A DNA stretch of 64,000 nucleotides from CAMAVH01 sp964628235. GTDB lineage: Bacteria; Pseudomonadota; Alphaproteobacteria; SMXQ01. Below, one piece after another: positions 9,620-18,057 of the stretch. A model generated the notes under the pieces. The model did no database searches and was not told the DNA's origin. It saw nothing but the letters and a program-made list of their open reading frames with translations. The stretch lies in NCBI GenBank assembly GCA_964628235.1, contig CAZVLU010000001.1, positions 87,717 through 151,716 on the forward strand. The letters run 5' to 3'. The translations under genes and the position numbers were made by a program. The stretch's first letter is position 1, and each line of letters starts with the position of its first letter.

Positions 9620-10672
9620 ATGACGTCTCGTTTTGCCAAATCGACGCTCTCAGCGGCCGTGGGCTGCACTGCCGCCTGGTTCGTCGGTTCGACGAGCGCA
9701 GCCGCGCAATCGGTCGAATCCTTTTATGCAAAGCAGCCGGTGACGATCAACGTCGGCTTCTCGCCCGGCGCCGGCTACGATCTCTATGCCCGCATCCTAG
9801 CGCGGCATATGGGCAAGCATGTTCCGGGCAAGCCCAATGTCCTCGTCGTGAACATGCCGGGTGCCGGAAGCTTGAAGGCGGCGAATTACCTTTACAACAT
9901 CGCACCTAAGGACGGCGCGTCGTTGGCGATCTTCGCCCGCGGCATTCCGATGGAGCCGTTGTTCGGAAACGCCGAGGCGCGCTTCGACGCGCTCAAGTTC
10001 AATTGGATCGGCAGTCCGGCGGAAGAGGCGAGCGTCGCTTTTTCGTGGCATGAATCGCCGATCAAGACCTTCGAGGATGTGCTCTCGAAGGAGATGATCG
10101 TCTCATCGACAGGCTCCGGCGCGGATACGGCGACGTTCCCGCTGCTTCTGAACGAAGTATTCAAATCCAAATTCAAGGTCATCGCCGGATATCCGGGCGC
10201 GGCGGAAGCACTCATCGCGGTGGAGCGGAAAGAAGCGGACGGCATGGTCGTGTCTTGGAACACGATCAAGGTGCCGCGCCCCGATTGGGTGCGCGATAAA
10301 AAGATCAACGTGCTGCTCCAACTGAATCTGGAGAAGAACGAAGAGCTGTCCGGCGTTCCTTTGGCAATCGATCTCGTGAAAAACGACGCGGATCGCAAGC
10401 TGTTGGAACTGTTCGCGGGCCGGCTGGTAATGGCCTACCCCGTTGCCGCGCCGCCGGCCGTTCCCGCGCAGCGGGTTGCGGCCTTGCGCGCAGCGTTCGA
10501 CGCGACGATGAAGGATCCGCAGCTTCTGGCCGAGGCCGAGAGGGCCGGCATGGACATTAAGCCTGTCACCGGCGCGAAGATTCAAGCTCTGTTGGAAGCC
10601 GTGCACACGTCGCCGCAAGATGTCGTCGAGCGGGCCCGTGGGATCATCGAGCTTGGCAGGAAAGTAAAGTAG
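9620..10672 (+). CDS. Orphan tripartite tricarboxylate transporter (Bug/TctC-type) substrate-binding protein
   Basis: About 350 residues with a signal peptide (…GSTSAAAQS) followed by the Bug-family core: GFSPGAGYDLYARILARHMG, a proline/asparagine stretch (PGKPNVLVVNMPGAGS) and PKDG. The ATG at 9620 has a GGGGGAT ribosome binding site, whereas an upstream GTG would overlap the previous gene. No TctA or TctB membrane genes lie next to it, so it must use a transporter encoded elsewhere or act as a sensor. It shares the PGAGYDLY/PGGGYDLY signature with three other orphan copies in this window, which form one subfamily. Confidence 0.88.
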   Translation: MTSRFAKSTLSAAVGCTAAWFVGSTSAAAQSVESFYAKQPVTINVGFSPGAGYDLYARILARHMGKHVPGKPNVLVVNMPGAGSLKAANYLYNIAPKDGASLAIFARGIPMEPLFGNAEARFDALKFNWIGSPAEEASVAFSWHESPIKTFEDVLSKEMIVSSTGSGADTATFPLLLNEVFKSKFKVIAGYPGAAEALIAVERKEADGMVVSWNTIKVPRPDWVRDKKINVLLQLNLEKNEELSGVPLAIDLVKNDADRKLLELFAGRLVMAYPVAAPPAVPAQRVAALRAAFDATMKDPQLLAEAERAGMDIKPVTGAKIQALLEAVHTSPQDVVERARGIIELGRKVK

Positions 10673-11007
10673 TCGGTCCGAACGCTGCGCAAGTTAGCCG
10701 GGCCTGAACACGTCTAGTCCAGCTGACGAGCGCGCGCGTTCCATTTTCCAGAGCATCCTTCACGGCGGCTCAGTCTCCTTCTCCACTACACATGAACTCG
10801 GTGTTTCGACTCAGTAGGAAACATAAGTTTTCGACTGACTGCTCTCACGATTGCGCTGGGATAATATCAAAGAATCTTCCTCGCTCTCGATTTCCCAGAA
10901 ATCGCGTATGCGTCATTTTTCCTAAAGCGCGTTATGCGATCATTTTGGCGTCAACGGGCTTCTTGGCTCCAATGACGACTATGAATATCGGCATGCGTAA
11001 AACAGTA
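10673..11007. other. Intergenic stretch without a convincing gene
   Basis: About 335 bp between the end of the TTT binding protein gene and the convergent hypothetical gene. It looks lower in GC than its surroundings. A plus-strand open frame of about 100 codons runs through it into the next gene antisense, but it shows no domain or secretion signal. I see no clear terminator or RNA. Confidence 0.45.
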
Positions 11008-11595
11008 TTAGCTAATCGCTTCACCCGCATCAGCCCGGCGCATTGCCAGCATGAGCTGCGCGTAGCATTCCTCGACACGGTCGCTAACCAATTTATCTGA
11101 GAAACCGCCCTTGGCGTGCTTGCCGGCAACCTTCATATCGAAGATAGGCGCATTTACATCATCAAAGATGATGCGAAGCCCGACCTCGCTGATATAGGCC
11201 GTGTGCACTCGGCGTGCAGAGACTGCGCCGACCGCCGCGCCGGCGACCCCGAAGATCGCGCCTCCCACAACTGCCCGGCCAAGCTGGTTGCCACGCGCAA
11301 CGCGGTCCTGAACCTGACCATCTCGCCTCACCCTCTCGACAGACACGATGTCCTTGTAGTCGTAGATGCGCACTACGCCGTTCTTAGGCATAACGCCAAT
11401 TTTATGGGCGGCATGGTCCAAAGCGATCCCAACGCCCCATCCAAAGAATTTGTAATCGACGTTAAAGTCCGGCCCTAAGGCCTGAAGCTTGGCTTCCTGT
11501 CCGTCACGCTCAAAGGAGATCACCGCTTTTATAATCAGGATGATGCTACCGAGTGCGACGGCTATCCAGAATATGGTGACGAACAGTGGACTCAT
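11008..11595 (-). CDS. Hypothetical membrane-anchored protein with a glycine/alanine-rich hydrophobic segment
   Basis: A 195-residue protein with a GAGGAAAT ribosome binding site. An N-terminal transmembrane helix (FVTIFWIAVALGSIILIIKA) is followed by a soluble domain that looks like a PH-type or short-chain-binding fold (IYDYKDIVSVERV). A second hydrophobic stretch, rich in glycine and alanine (GAIFGVAGAAVGAVSA), lies near residue 115. Similar proteins with a KDI-type beta domain and a Gly-rich hydrophobic hairpin occur in phage and mobile DNA. I do not recognise a named family. It is the last gene of a minus-strand run of three small envelope genes. Confidence 0.6.
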   Translation of the reverse strand: MSPLFVTIFWIAVALGSIILIIKAVISFERDGQEAKLQALGPDFNVDYKFFGWGVGIALDHAAHKIGVMPKNGVVRIYDYKDIVSVERVRRDGQVQDRVARGNQLGRAVVGGAIFGVAGAAVGAVSARRVHTAYISEVGLRIIFDDVNAPIFDMKVAGKHAKGGFSDKLVSDRVEECYAQLMLAMRRADAGEAIS

Positions 11596-11613
11596 CGTAT
11601 CATTTCCTCGGAT

Positions 11614-11865
11614 CTACTTCTGTTTGCAGACAGTGCGGCCATCCGGGTAGCCCTTACATTCCTGGACCACTTTCCCGGTTTTCCGATCGCGGCAGAGAAT
11701 GATGCCGTCCGGATAGGTCTTACAGACGAGCTCAGCGCGTAGGGGCGTGGCCGTCCCCGCCTGTACAGCGGAGGCCAAGAGGGACAGCGCGCAGCCGCAG
11801 ATCGCTAGTCCACCCAGCCACTTCATCGAACGGCTCAGCCGTTCAGAGCGCGCAAAGACTTTCAT
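11614..11865 (-). CDS. Small secreted protein with two Cys-x-x-Tyr-Pro-Asp-Gly motifs
   Basis: An 83-residue protein starting in an ATGA overlap with the upstream gene, which suggests translational coupling. A signal peptide (LAICGCALSLLASAVQAG) leads to a short mature part with an internal duplication: CKTYPDGIILC and CKGYPDGRTVC, joined by a DRKTGKVVQE linker. The paired cysteines suggest disulfide-bonded beta hairpins in the periplasm. Function unknown. A longer frame starting at 11919 would lose the coupled start and place the signal sequence too far in. Confidence 0.55.
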   Translation of the reverse strand: MKVFARSERLSRSMKWLGGLAICGCALSLLASAVQAGTATPLRAELVCKTYPDGIILCRDRKTGKVVQECKGYPDGRTVCKQK

Positions 11866-12188
11866 CGTTTGACGTCGGTATAGCTCCAGTAGAGCAAGGC
11901 TCCGCCCTGGTAGGTGCATTCAAAGTCATACCACTGATATGTCGCGTGTTCGGCGAGCCACCGGATTGTCCCCTTCACAACCATGATGTCGTCGGGCCGC
12001 TGCTCGACCGTGGGTTCACCTCCGAGCATGACGGTCGAGGGAAATCGCGCTTGGGCTTTGGCTCGCTTCTCGCACTGCTCGACCGCGTTATTTGTCCGAT
12101 TTTCGACCACAACCTTCTCGGGTGGTTTGTCCGGCTGGCAGGCGTAGACGCCCAGTAGCACCAGCAAAATCACGGCAATGATCGGCAT
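11862..12188 (-). CDS. Hypothetical small lipoprotein or periplasmic protein
   Basis: About 108 residues. The chosen ATG gives a hydrophobic leader with a weak lipobox (PIIAVILLVLLGVYAC), followed by a charged linker and a domain with aromatic residues and two further cysteines (YQWYDFECTYQGGALLYW). It is preceded by GGGGGCTC. It is the first gene of a three-gene minus-strand run of unknown function, ending four bases into the next gene. It is divergent from the XRE regulator gene. Confidence 0.55.
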   Translation of the reverse strand: MPIIAVILLVLLGVYACQPDKPPEKVVVENRTNNAVEQCEKRAKAQARFPSTVMLGGEPTVEQRPDDIMVVKGTIRWLAEHATYQWYDFECTYQGGALLYWSYTDVKR

Positions 12189-12306
12189 AGAGCCCCCGGT
12201 TTGCACTTATCTGTTTAACGACCGGGCCATACTTCCTTCCATTATCGGATTTTTCAATATCTGATTTCCCGATTTAGACGAGCTACCGGCGTTGGTCGCC
12301 GGGAGC

Positions 12307-12576
12307 GTGAATGTGTGGCTAAAACTGCAGGACTATAAGGCCATCGGGACTGTCATGGCCGACGTGCGCAAAACCGCCGGCTTCACCCAACAGGACCTAG
12401 CCAAGCGGCTCAAAAAGCCGCAGAGCTTCGTGTCATCCTACGAAGCCGGCCAGCGGCGGATCGATTTACTCGAGTTCTTACGCATTATGGCGATGCTCGG
12501 CGCCGATCCTGAGAAAACCTTTTCCAAGGTCGTGGAACGCATGGAGTCGAAACGGCGACCGCCGGCGAAACGCTGA
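12307..12576 (+). CDS. XRE-family helix-turn-helix regulator
   Basis: About 89 residues with one complete HTH_3 domain (VRKTAGFTQQDLAKRLKKPQ, then SFVSSYEAGQRRIDLLEFLR). The GTG start sits behind a CGGGAG ribosome binding site, and a TTG 15 bases upstream is an alternative. Small proteins of this type commonly repress mobile-element or phage genes. It is the first plus-strand gene before the phage-like module and may regulate that module or the divergent lipoprotein run. Confidence 0.82.
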   Translation: MNVWLKLQDYKAIGTVMADVRKTAGFTQQDLAKRLKKPQSFVSSYEAGQRRIDLLEFLRIMAMLGADPEKTFSKVVERMESKRRPPAKR

Positions 12577-12896
12577 CAGTAAAGATTCCTGTTTAGAGGA
12601 TCGATTATTTGTCAGTTTCGTATAATAACTGGACTTTTCTGAGTTTTATTTCAGCTTGACTTTCTAACTGCGGTCTTTTAAGCATTAAAAGTCATCGTCG
12701 TAAAGCATGATTACGTGGGCTTCCCCCGCGGCAGCACGAGACGAACCCCGGACACCAAAGGCACTCAGATATGAGTGGGGTTCTGCATCTACATGCTCAG
12801 CAACTCTCTTCCTTATGCAGTGGTAAGTGATCGACGATTGTGTCGTCGTCACGCCATTCAGCATGTCCGGGTCAATTCTCATAAGGGAAGACCCAA
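12577..12896. other. Intergenic stretch upstream of the methyltransferase
   Basis: About 320 bp of AT-rich sequence after the XRE gene, with A/T-rich runs near 12600-12660 that could hold promoters for the phage-like module. The last bases give a ribosome binding site (AAGGGAAG) for the methyltransferase. No protein or RNA gene is convincing here. It could be near one edge of the mobile element, but I found no matching end sequence. Confidence 0.4.
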
Positions 12897-14402
12897 ATGG
12901 CTGCATTCAATGACGCAACCAAACACACCGTTACCCGCGTGGCTCGTTCAGAGGCCGCCAAGCCGAGGCCCATTCGCCACCGCTCAAGGCCGAAACCGCC
13001 TCCAGGCCATGCGGTTCTAATCTGCGAACCTATTCAGACAAAGCCACCGGCATTTAAGTCGCCTCCAAAGGAGAAGGCGAAGATCGTGTTGAACCCAGGG
13101 TCAATCCTGTTGCGCCCCTGGGCCAGCCTTAAACCTGATCCCAAGAACGCTCGCCAGCACAGCTCGCGGCAACTCGAGATGCTGCGAAAAGCGATCGAGG
13201 TGTTTGGCTTCGCCGTCCCCATCCTGATTGATGAAGAGGGAAATATCCTCGCCGGGCATGCGCGACATACGGCCGCTGGGCAGCTGGGGATGCCCGAAGT
13301 CCCGGTGATCTGCATTTCGCATCTGACGCCGGCACAACGACGCGCCTTCATGATCGCCGACAACAGATTGGCTGAATTGGCGCAATGGGATCCCGAGATC
13401 CTAGGCCAGGAATTGCTCGAGCTATCAAAGCTCGATCTAAATTTCTCGGTCGAGCTGACCGGCTTCACGACAGCCGAAATCGACCTCCGGATCAATGGCA
13501 TAGACTCAACAGGAGCGACACCGACAGCAGAGGACGTCACACCGCCCATCGAACAGGTCGCTGTCTCTCGTCTCCACAATTTATGGCAACTGGGTGATCA
13601 CCGCCTTCTGTGCGGCAACGCCCTCGAACCGGTCAGCTATGAAGCCCTGCTGGGCACGACACGTGTGCGAGCCGTCATTACAGACCCGCCATATAATGTG
13701 AAGGTCCAGGGCCATGTCGGGGGTCTTGGCCGGGTGCGACACCGGGAATTCCTCATGGCTTCGGGCGAAATGTCCGAGGAGCAGTTCATCGCCTTTCTGG
13801 CTACGTTCCTCAAATGCGTCGTCGCCGTCTGCGTCGACGGAGCGTTGATCTACGCCTACATGGACTGGCGTCATGCCTACGAGCTGCTGACCGCGGCGCG
13901 GCGCACGAAGCTCGCCCAACTCTCCCTCTGCTGCTGGAACAAGGACAACGCCGGCATGGGGAGCTTCTACCGCTCCAAGCATGAGCTCGTCTTCGTGTTC
14001 AAACATGGCACAGGGCGCCATATCAATAACGTCGAGCTCGGCCGGTACGGCCGCTACCGCACCACGGTCTGGGACTATCCCGGCGCCAACAGCCTGCGGC
14101 GCGGCCGCGATACCGATCTCGCCATGCACCCGACGGTCAAGCCTGTCTCCATGATTGCCGACATCATTCGCGACTGCACGGCCCGCTGCGATATGGTGCT
14201 CGATCCCTTCTGCGGCTCCGGCACTATCGTGATGGCAGCGGAAAAAACCGGGCGTGTTGCCCGGGCCATGGAGCTCGACCCGCTCTATGTCGATACCGCC
14301 ATTCGGCGCTGGCAGCAGGCGACCGGGCAACAGGCTGTGCTCATGGCCACCGGTCAGACCTTCGACGAAGTATCGGCCGAGCGCCTTGGGGAGGTGCTGT
14401 GA
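12897..14402 (+). CDS. ParB-like nuclease domain / adenine DNA methyltransferase fusion
   Basis: A 501-residue protein. Residues about 60-165 form a ParB/Srx-like domain (ILAGHARHTAAGQLGMPEVP, then LTPAQRRAFMIADNRLAELA). Residues about 225-490 form a beta-class amino-methyltransferase, with the catalytic motif DPPYN coming before the SAM-binding FCGSG motif (LDPFCGSGTIVMAAE). No restriction enzyme is nearby. Proteins with this fusion are typical of phages and integrated elements in alphaproteobacteria, where they probably protect or mark element DNA. It is translationally coupled to the DUF5681 gene and heads the terminase module. Confidence 0.9.
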   Translation: MAAFNDATKHTVTRVARSEAAKPRPIRHRSRPKPPPGHAVLICEPIQTKPPAFKSPPKEKAKIVLNPGSILLRPWASLKPDPKNARQHSSRQLEMLRKAIEVFGFAVPILIDEEGNILAGHARHTAAGQLGMPEVPVICISHLTPAQRRAFMIADNRLAELAQWDPEILGQELLELSKLDLNFSVELTGFTTAEIDLRINGIDSTGATPTAEDVTPPIEQVAVSRLHNLWQLGDHRLLCGNALEPVSYEALLGTTRVRAVITDPPYNVKVQGHVGGLGRVRHREFLMASGEMSEEQFIAFLATFLKCVVAVCVDGALIYAYMDWRHAYELLTAARRTKLAQLSLCCWNKDNAGMGSFYRSKHELVFVFKHGTGRHINNVELGRYGRYRTTVWDYPGANSLRRGRDTDLAMHPTVKPVSMIADIIRDCTARCDMVLDPFCGSGTIVMAAEKTGRVARAMELDPLYVDTAIRRWQQATGQQAVLMATGQTFDEVSAERLGEVL

Positions 14403-14917
14403 TGGCGAAGAAATTCAACCCCGGCGCAACGACCTCCATGCCCGCCTCGCCTCAGCCGCCGAAGGTGCGTCATCGAACGCGTCCAATCACGCCCCCTGTG
14501 CCTGCAACATCCAAGGCCGCGAGGCAGGATCCTCCCGACGAGGATGTGGGCTATGCCCGGCCACCCAAAGCCACGCGCTTTAAGCCTGGCAGGTCTGGCA
14601 ATCCCAACGGCAGACCCAAGAGCAGGCCCAAGGACACGCATGGCCTGCTCGAGAAGATCCTTGAGGGCAAGATCGACGTCACCGAACGCGGCCAACGCAA
14701 AAAATACAGCGTGCGGGAGGTGCTCCTAAAGACGGTCACTAACAAGGCAGCCAGCGGCGATTTGCGGGCTTTGTCAGCCGTTATGAAGCTGATGAAGGAC
14801 TACCTCCCTGAGGCACCACCACCACAGGCCGAGGAAGCGCAACTGCCGCAATGCGATCAGGACATCCTCGACAGCTATGTCAAGCGCCGCATGTCAATTC
14901 TTCAAAAGGACAAATAG
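14402..14917 (+). CDS. DUF5681 domain-containing protein
   Basis: About 171 residues with a basic N-terminus and the DUF5681 core: FKPGRSGNPNGRPKSRPK, then a helical part (VREVLLKTVTNKAASGDLRA). The family is regularly encoded directly before terminase large subunits, so a small-terminase-like DNA-recognition role is an attractive inference, not an established one. The ATG overlaps the methyltransferase stop (TGATG), and a GTG one codon upstream is also possible. The terminase start follows after two bases, so the three genes form one transcript. Confidence 0.85.
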   Translation: MAKKFNPGATTSMPASPQPPKVRHRTRPITPPVPATSKAARQDPPDEDVGYARPPKATRFKPGRSGNPNGRPKSRPKDTHGLLEKILEGKIDVTERGQRKKYSVREVLLKTVTNKAASGDLRALSAVMKLMKDYLPEAPPPQAEEAQLPQCDQDILDSYVKRRMSILQKDK

Positions 14918-14919
14918 CC

Positions 14920-16416
14920 ATGAACGACCCCATTGCCTTCAACACACTCATGCGCAACGACCTGCTGAGCTTTCTCCGTAAGGCCTTCATTCATCTTCAC
15001 CCTGAAGATGTCTTCATCGATGCGGCCTACCTTCGGTTGCTTGTGTGGTATCTGGAGCAATGTGCCAACGGCAGGATCAAACGTCTCGTCATCAACTTGC
15101 CGCCCCGACATCTGAAGTCTCATGCCACCTCGGTGGCTTTTCTTGCATGGTTGCTGGGACGCGATCCGACCCAGAAAATCATTTCGCTTAGCTATTCGCA
15201 GGAGCTGTCCGAAAACTTCACTGCGAATTTCAGAAGTGTCGTCACCAGCCCTTGGTATAGGCAAGCGTTCCCGGCATTCCGGATCACGCGCGACACGGCG
15301 ACGGAACTGCGAACGACGCTCAATGGCTATCGCTACTCGACATCGATTGGCGGCACCTTGACGGGACGGGGCGGCGATTTCATCGTGATCGACGATCCCA
15401 TGAAACCGGGCGAAGCCTTCTCGCGCGCCATGCGCGAGCAGATGAAGGCCTGGTTCGATACGACGCTGTCCTCCCGCCTCGATAATAAGGACGAAGGTGT
15501 CATCATCGTCGTCATGCAACGGCTGCATGTGGACGATCTTACCGCCCATCTCATAGAAAAAGGCGGCTGGACCCTCCTCAGCCTTCCCGCGATTGCCCAG
15601 GAGGATGAGGACATTCCCTATGGCGACGGTGAACGTTTCGTCAGAGCACGCGGCGAAGCTCTATGTCCGGAGCGCGAGAGCCTCGCAACCCTCGGGCAAA
15701 TTCGACGTGATATGGGCAGCGTCAACTTCCAGGCCCAATATCTGCAAAGGCCGATCCCGGAGGCTGGACAACTCGTCAGGCGCGAGTGGCTCCAGACCTA
15801 CGAGCATGATCCATTAGATGCCAACTACGACGTCATCGTGCAGAGCTGGGATACCGCAGCCGTCCCCGGCAAGCACAATGATTATTCCGTCGGCCTGACC
15901 TTCGGCATTCGCGGCGGTGACTTCTATCTCCTCGATGTCATTCGCGGGCAGTATGATTTCCCAACCCTGCAGCGGGCCATGATTACCAGGGCTCTTCGTT
16001 TCTCAGCCACGACCATGCTCATCGAGAAGGCGACGATCGGCATCGGCATGGCGCAGAATCTCAGGCGCGAGACCAACCTTCGCCCTCTAGCCATCCCGCC
16101 GCGCGGTGACAAGGTCCAGCGCCTCGCCATCTGCTCCCATGCGATCGAGGCAGGCCGTCTCTACGTGCCGCGCAATGCGCCCTGGCTGGGAGCCTTCCTC
16201 GAGGAGGTCCTGAGCTTCCCCGATGGCCGCTACGATGATCAGGTCGACGCCCTAACCTTGTTCCTCAAATGGGCCTTGAGCCGGCGCAATAACTTCGGCT
16301 ACGGGCCCAACCAGCCCCGGCCGACATTCCTGCGGCCGAGCCCGATCCGTCAGCCCGGTCATTGCTTCCGTTTCATCGACCGCGGCGGGCTCGCCGCCAA
16401 CATCCGTAGGCCCTGA
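14920..16416 (+). CDS. Phage terminase large subunit (TerL-like)
   Basis: About 498 residues with both TerL halves. The ATPase half has the variant P-loop NLPPRHLKSHATS and Walker B FIVIDDPMKP. The RNase H-like nuclease half has VQSWDTAAVP, a central acidic motif (LIEKATIGIG) and the C-terminal YDDQVDALTLFL. The P-loop has Leu where most terminases have Gly, and the lysine is kept. No portal, protease, capsid or tail genes are nearby, so packaging by this element alone is impossible. The start is the ATG directly after the DUF5681 stop. An upstream in-frame ATG would overlap DUF5681 by about 70 bp. Confidence 0.88.
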   Translation: MNDPIAFNTLMRNDLLSFLRKAFIHLHPEDVFIDAAYLRLLVWYLEQCANGRIKRLVINLPPRHLKSHATSVAFLAWLLGRDPTQKIISLSYSQELSENFTANFRSVVTSPWYRQAFPAFRITRDTATELRTTLNGYRYSTSIGGTLTGRGGDFIVIDDPMKPGEAFSRAMREQMKAWFDTTLSSRLDNKDEGVIIVVMQRLHVDDLTAHLIEKGGWTLLSLPAIAQEDEDIPYGDGERFVRARGEALCPERESLATLGQIRRDMGSVNFQAQYLQRPIPEAGQLVRREWLQTYEHDPLDANYDVIVQSWDTAAVPGKHNDYSVGLTFGIRGGDFYLLDVIRGQYDFPTLQRAMITRALRFSATTMLIEKATIGIGMAQNLRRETNLRPLAIPPRGDKVQRLAICSHAIEAGRLYVPRNAPWLGAFLEEVLSFPDGRYDDQVDALTLFLKWALSRRNNFGYGPNQPRPTFLRPSPIRQPGHCFRFIDRGGLAANIRRP

Positions 16417-16463
16417 TGGCAGCTTTCCGCGAGGATGTAGGTCACTGCATCCTCGCGGTAGGC

Positions 16464-16694
16464 CTACTGCAGCGCCTGATGTAGCCGGCCGCACAAAATC
16501 TCCAGCTTAAGCACGACCTCCGACACCGTATCTGCCGGCGCATGCGCCAGATGCTCCGTGAGCTCCTGCAGCGCCGCGAACCGCTCCTGCATCTTATCCT
16601 CGGGCGCCGCCCCTATCAGCCGGCGCTGCAGCCGACACACCTCAGCATGAAGCTGTTCGACGAGTGTCACGGCATGTTTGGTCTTCTTCGGCAT
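16464..16694 (-). CDS. Small hypothetical helical protein
   Basis: A 76-residue acidic/basic mixed protein predicted to be helical throughout (LVEQLHAEVCRLQRRLIGAA, then FAALQELTEHLAHAP). It lies on the opposite strand to the rest of the phage-like module. The start at MPKKTKHAV is chosen because longer versions have no plausible sequence. Function unknown. A position between TerL and DUF3489 suggests a small regulator or DNA-associated protein of the element. Confidence 0.45.
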   Translation of the reverse strand: MPKKTKHAVTLVEQLHAEVCRLQRRLIGAAPEDKMQERFAALQELTEHLAHAPADTVSEVVLKLEILCGRLHQALQ

Positions 16695-16936
16695 CGGCGC
16701 CTCGAGATTGGACAGCAAAGCCCTTCCTTTGCTTCCTTTGGCGCAACCATCAAGTCCGAATAGAGCGAAGACACCCAAATAAACTGCAGCAATTGCGCTC
16801 GACTTCCCCGGCGAAGGAAGCGTTGCTGTGTCCATCAGCGGGGCGATAAGCCCTCGCCTGCCTCGACCGGCGCACCGGCGGGGCTCTGGGCAGTGGAAGC
16901 GCCGCGATAGACGCGGCGCCAAACACGGAGCCCACA

Positions 16937-17518
16937 ATGGCCGAATTGACCGATTCTCTGCTCGTTATTCTCTCCGCCGCCAGCCAACGGGCCAATGGCA
17001 GCCTTCTGCCCCTTCCTAAAAGCCTGAAGCTAAGCAAAGCCGCCGCTGCTCTGGTCTTCCAGACCCTGCTGAAAGCCAAGCTTGCAGCTGAAAAGCCCGC
17101 CGAGCCTGGCGAGCCCGCTTGGCGTGAAGACGGCGAAACGAAATTCGCGCTCAAAATCACGGAGAGCGCTCTCAAGCGGCTTAACGTTGCGGCCGGCGAC
17201 ACTACTGAGCAGCCTGCAAAAGCCACCGCCAAGAATGCCGAGAAGCGCCGGAAGGGCAGTTCCAAGGCTAAGGCGGCGAAGACGCCTGCCGCCTCGAAGG
17301 CGCCCGCCTCCTCCGGCTCCAAGATCGAGAGCCTTATTACCCTGCTCCGCCGTAAGACGGGCGCTACGATCACCGACGCCATGGAAGCGACGGGCTGGCA
17401 GGCCCATTCCGTGCGCGGCGCCATCAGCGGCACGCTGAAGAAGAAACAGGGCCTAACCGTTACCTCTGAGGTCGAAGGCCCCCGGGGCCGGGTCTACCGT
17501 ATCGCGACCGGCCGCTAA
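16937..17518 (+). CDS. DUF3489 domain-containing protein
   Basis: A 193-residue protein. An N-terminal domain (LTDSLLVILSAASQRANGSL) is joined through a lysine/alanine-rich linker (about residues 85-130) to a C-terminal winged-helix-like DUF3489 domain (LITLLRRKTGATITDAMEAT, then GWQAHSVRGAISGTLKKKQG). DUF3489 is commonly encoded beside DUF2924 and large serine recombinases in alphaproteobacterial islands. A DNA-binding or directionality-factor role is an inference from that context. The start has a GGAG ribosome binding site, and the next gene begins 2 bp after the stop. Confidence 0.85.
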   Translation: MAELTDSLLVILSAASQRANGSLLPLPKSLKLSKAAAALVFQTLLKAKLAAEKPAEPGEPAWREDGETKFALKITESALKRLNVAAGDTTEQPAKATAKNAEKRRKGSSKAKAAKTPAASKAPASSGSKIESLITLLRRKTGATITDAMEATGWQAHSVRGAISGTLKKKQGLTVTSEVEGPRGRVYRIATGR

Positions 17519-17520
17519 CG

Positions 17521-18057
17521 ATGGTGCGCCCAACGGCACAGTGGGGTCGGCGGGAGGGATCGCCCCTCCCGCCGACCAGCACGGCACGCGACAAAGCGGT
17601 CGAGGAAGCCCTCGACCGCCTCCCCGACCTGGATCTGGCGGGGCTGCGCCAGGAGTGGACCCGGCTCTATGGCACAGCGCCATCCCGCTATATCAGCCGT
17701 GACCTGCTGATGCGGGCGGTGGCCTACCGCATCCAGGAGAACGCCTACGGAGGGCTGAAGCCAGCCGTGGTGCGCCAACTGCGCAAGGTTATGGAGGATC
17801 TCCGAGCCGGACGCACCCCGGACCCGACCGTCCGGCCCCAGATGCAGCCCGGCGTCCGCCTCATGCGAGACTGGAATGGCGAAACCCACTCGGTCGAAGT
17901 GCTAGATAAGGGCTTTGCCTGGCGGGGTAAGACCTATAGCTCGCTCTCCGCGATCGCCCAGCGCATTACGGGCGCCCGGTGGTCTGGTCCCCGCTTCTTC
18001 GGGCTGCTCGATAAGTCCAAACAGACGTCTGGGCGTAAGGCAAAGCCGGCGCCATGA
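17521..18057 (+). CDS. DUF2924 domain-containing protein
   Basis: A 178-residue basic protein of the DUF2924 family. It has an N-terminal helical part (LAGLRQEWTRLYGTAPSRYI, then RDLLMRAVAYRIQENAYGG) and a C-terminal module with WNGETHSVEVLDKGFAWRG and the ALRYT-like AIAQRITGARWSGPRFFGL. Family members are found almost only next to serine recombinases and DUF3489 in mobile elements, so a role as recombination accessory or directionality factor is likely but unproven. Its stop overlaps the recombinase start by 4 bp (ATGA). Confidence 0.87.
   Translation: MVRPTAQWGRREGSPLPPTSTARDKAVEEALDRLPDLDLAGLRQEWTRLYGTAPSRYISRDLLMRAVAYRIQENAYGGLKPAVVRQLRKVMEDLRAGRTPDPTVRPQMQPGVRLMRDWNGETHSVEVLDKGFAWRGKTYSSLSAIAQRITGARWSGPRFFGLLDKSKQTSGRKAKPAP

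Noticed and set aside
12685..12906. A minus-strand frame of 73 codons before the methyltransferase
   Set aside because: No homology, no ribosome binding site of note, and it overlaps the methyltransferase start region.
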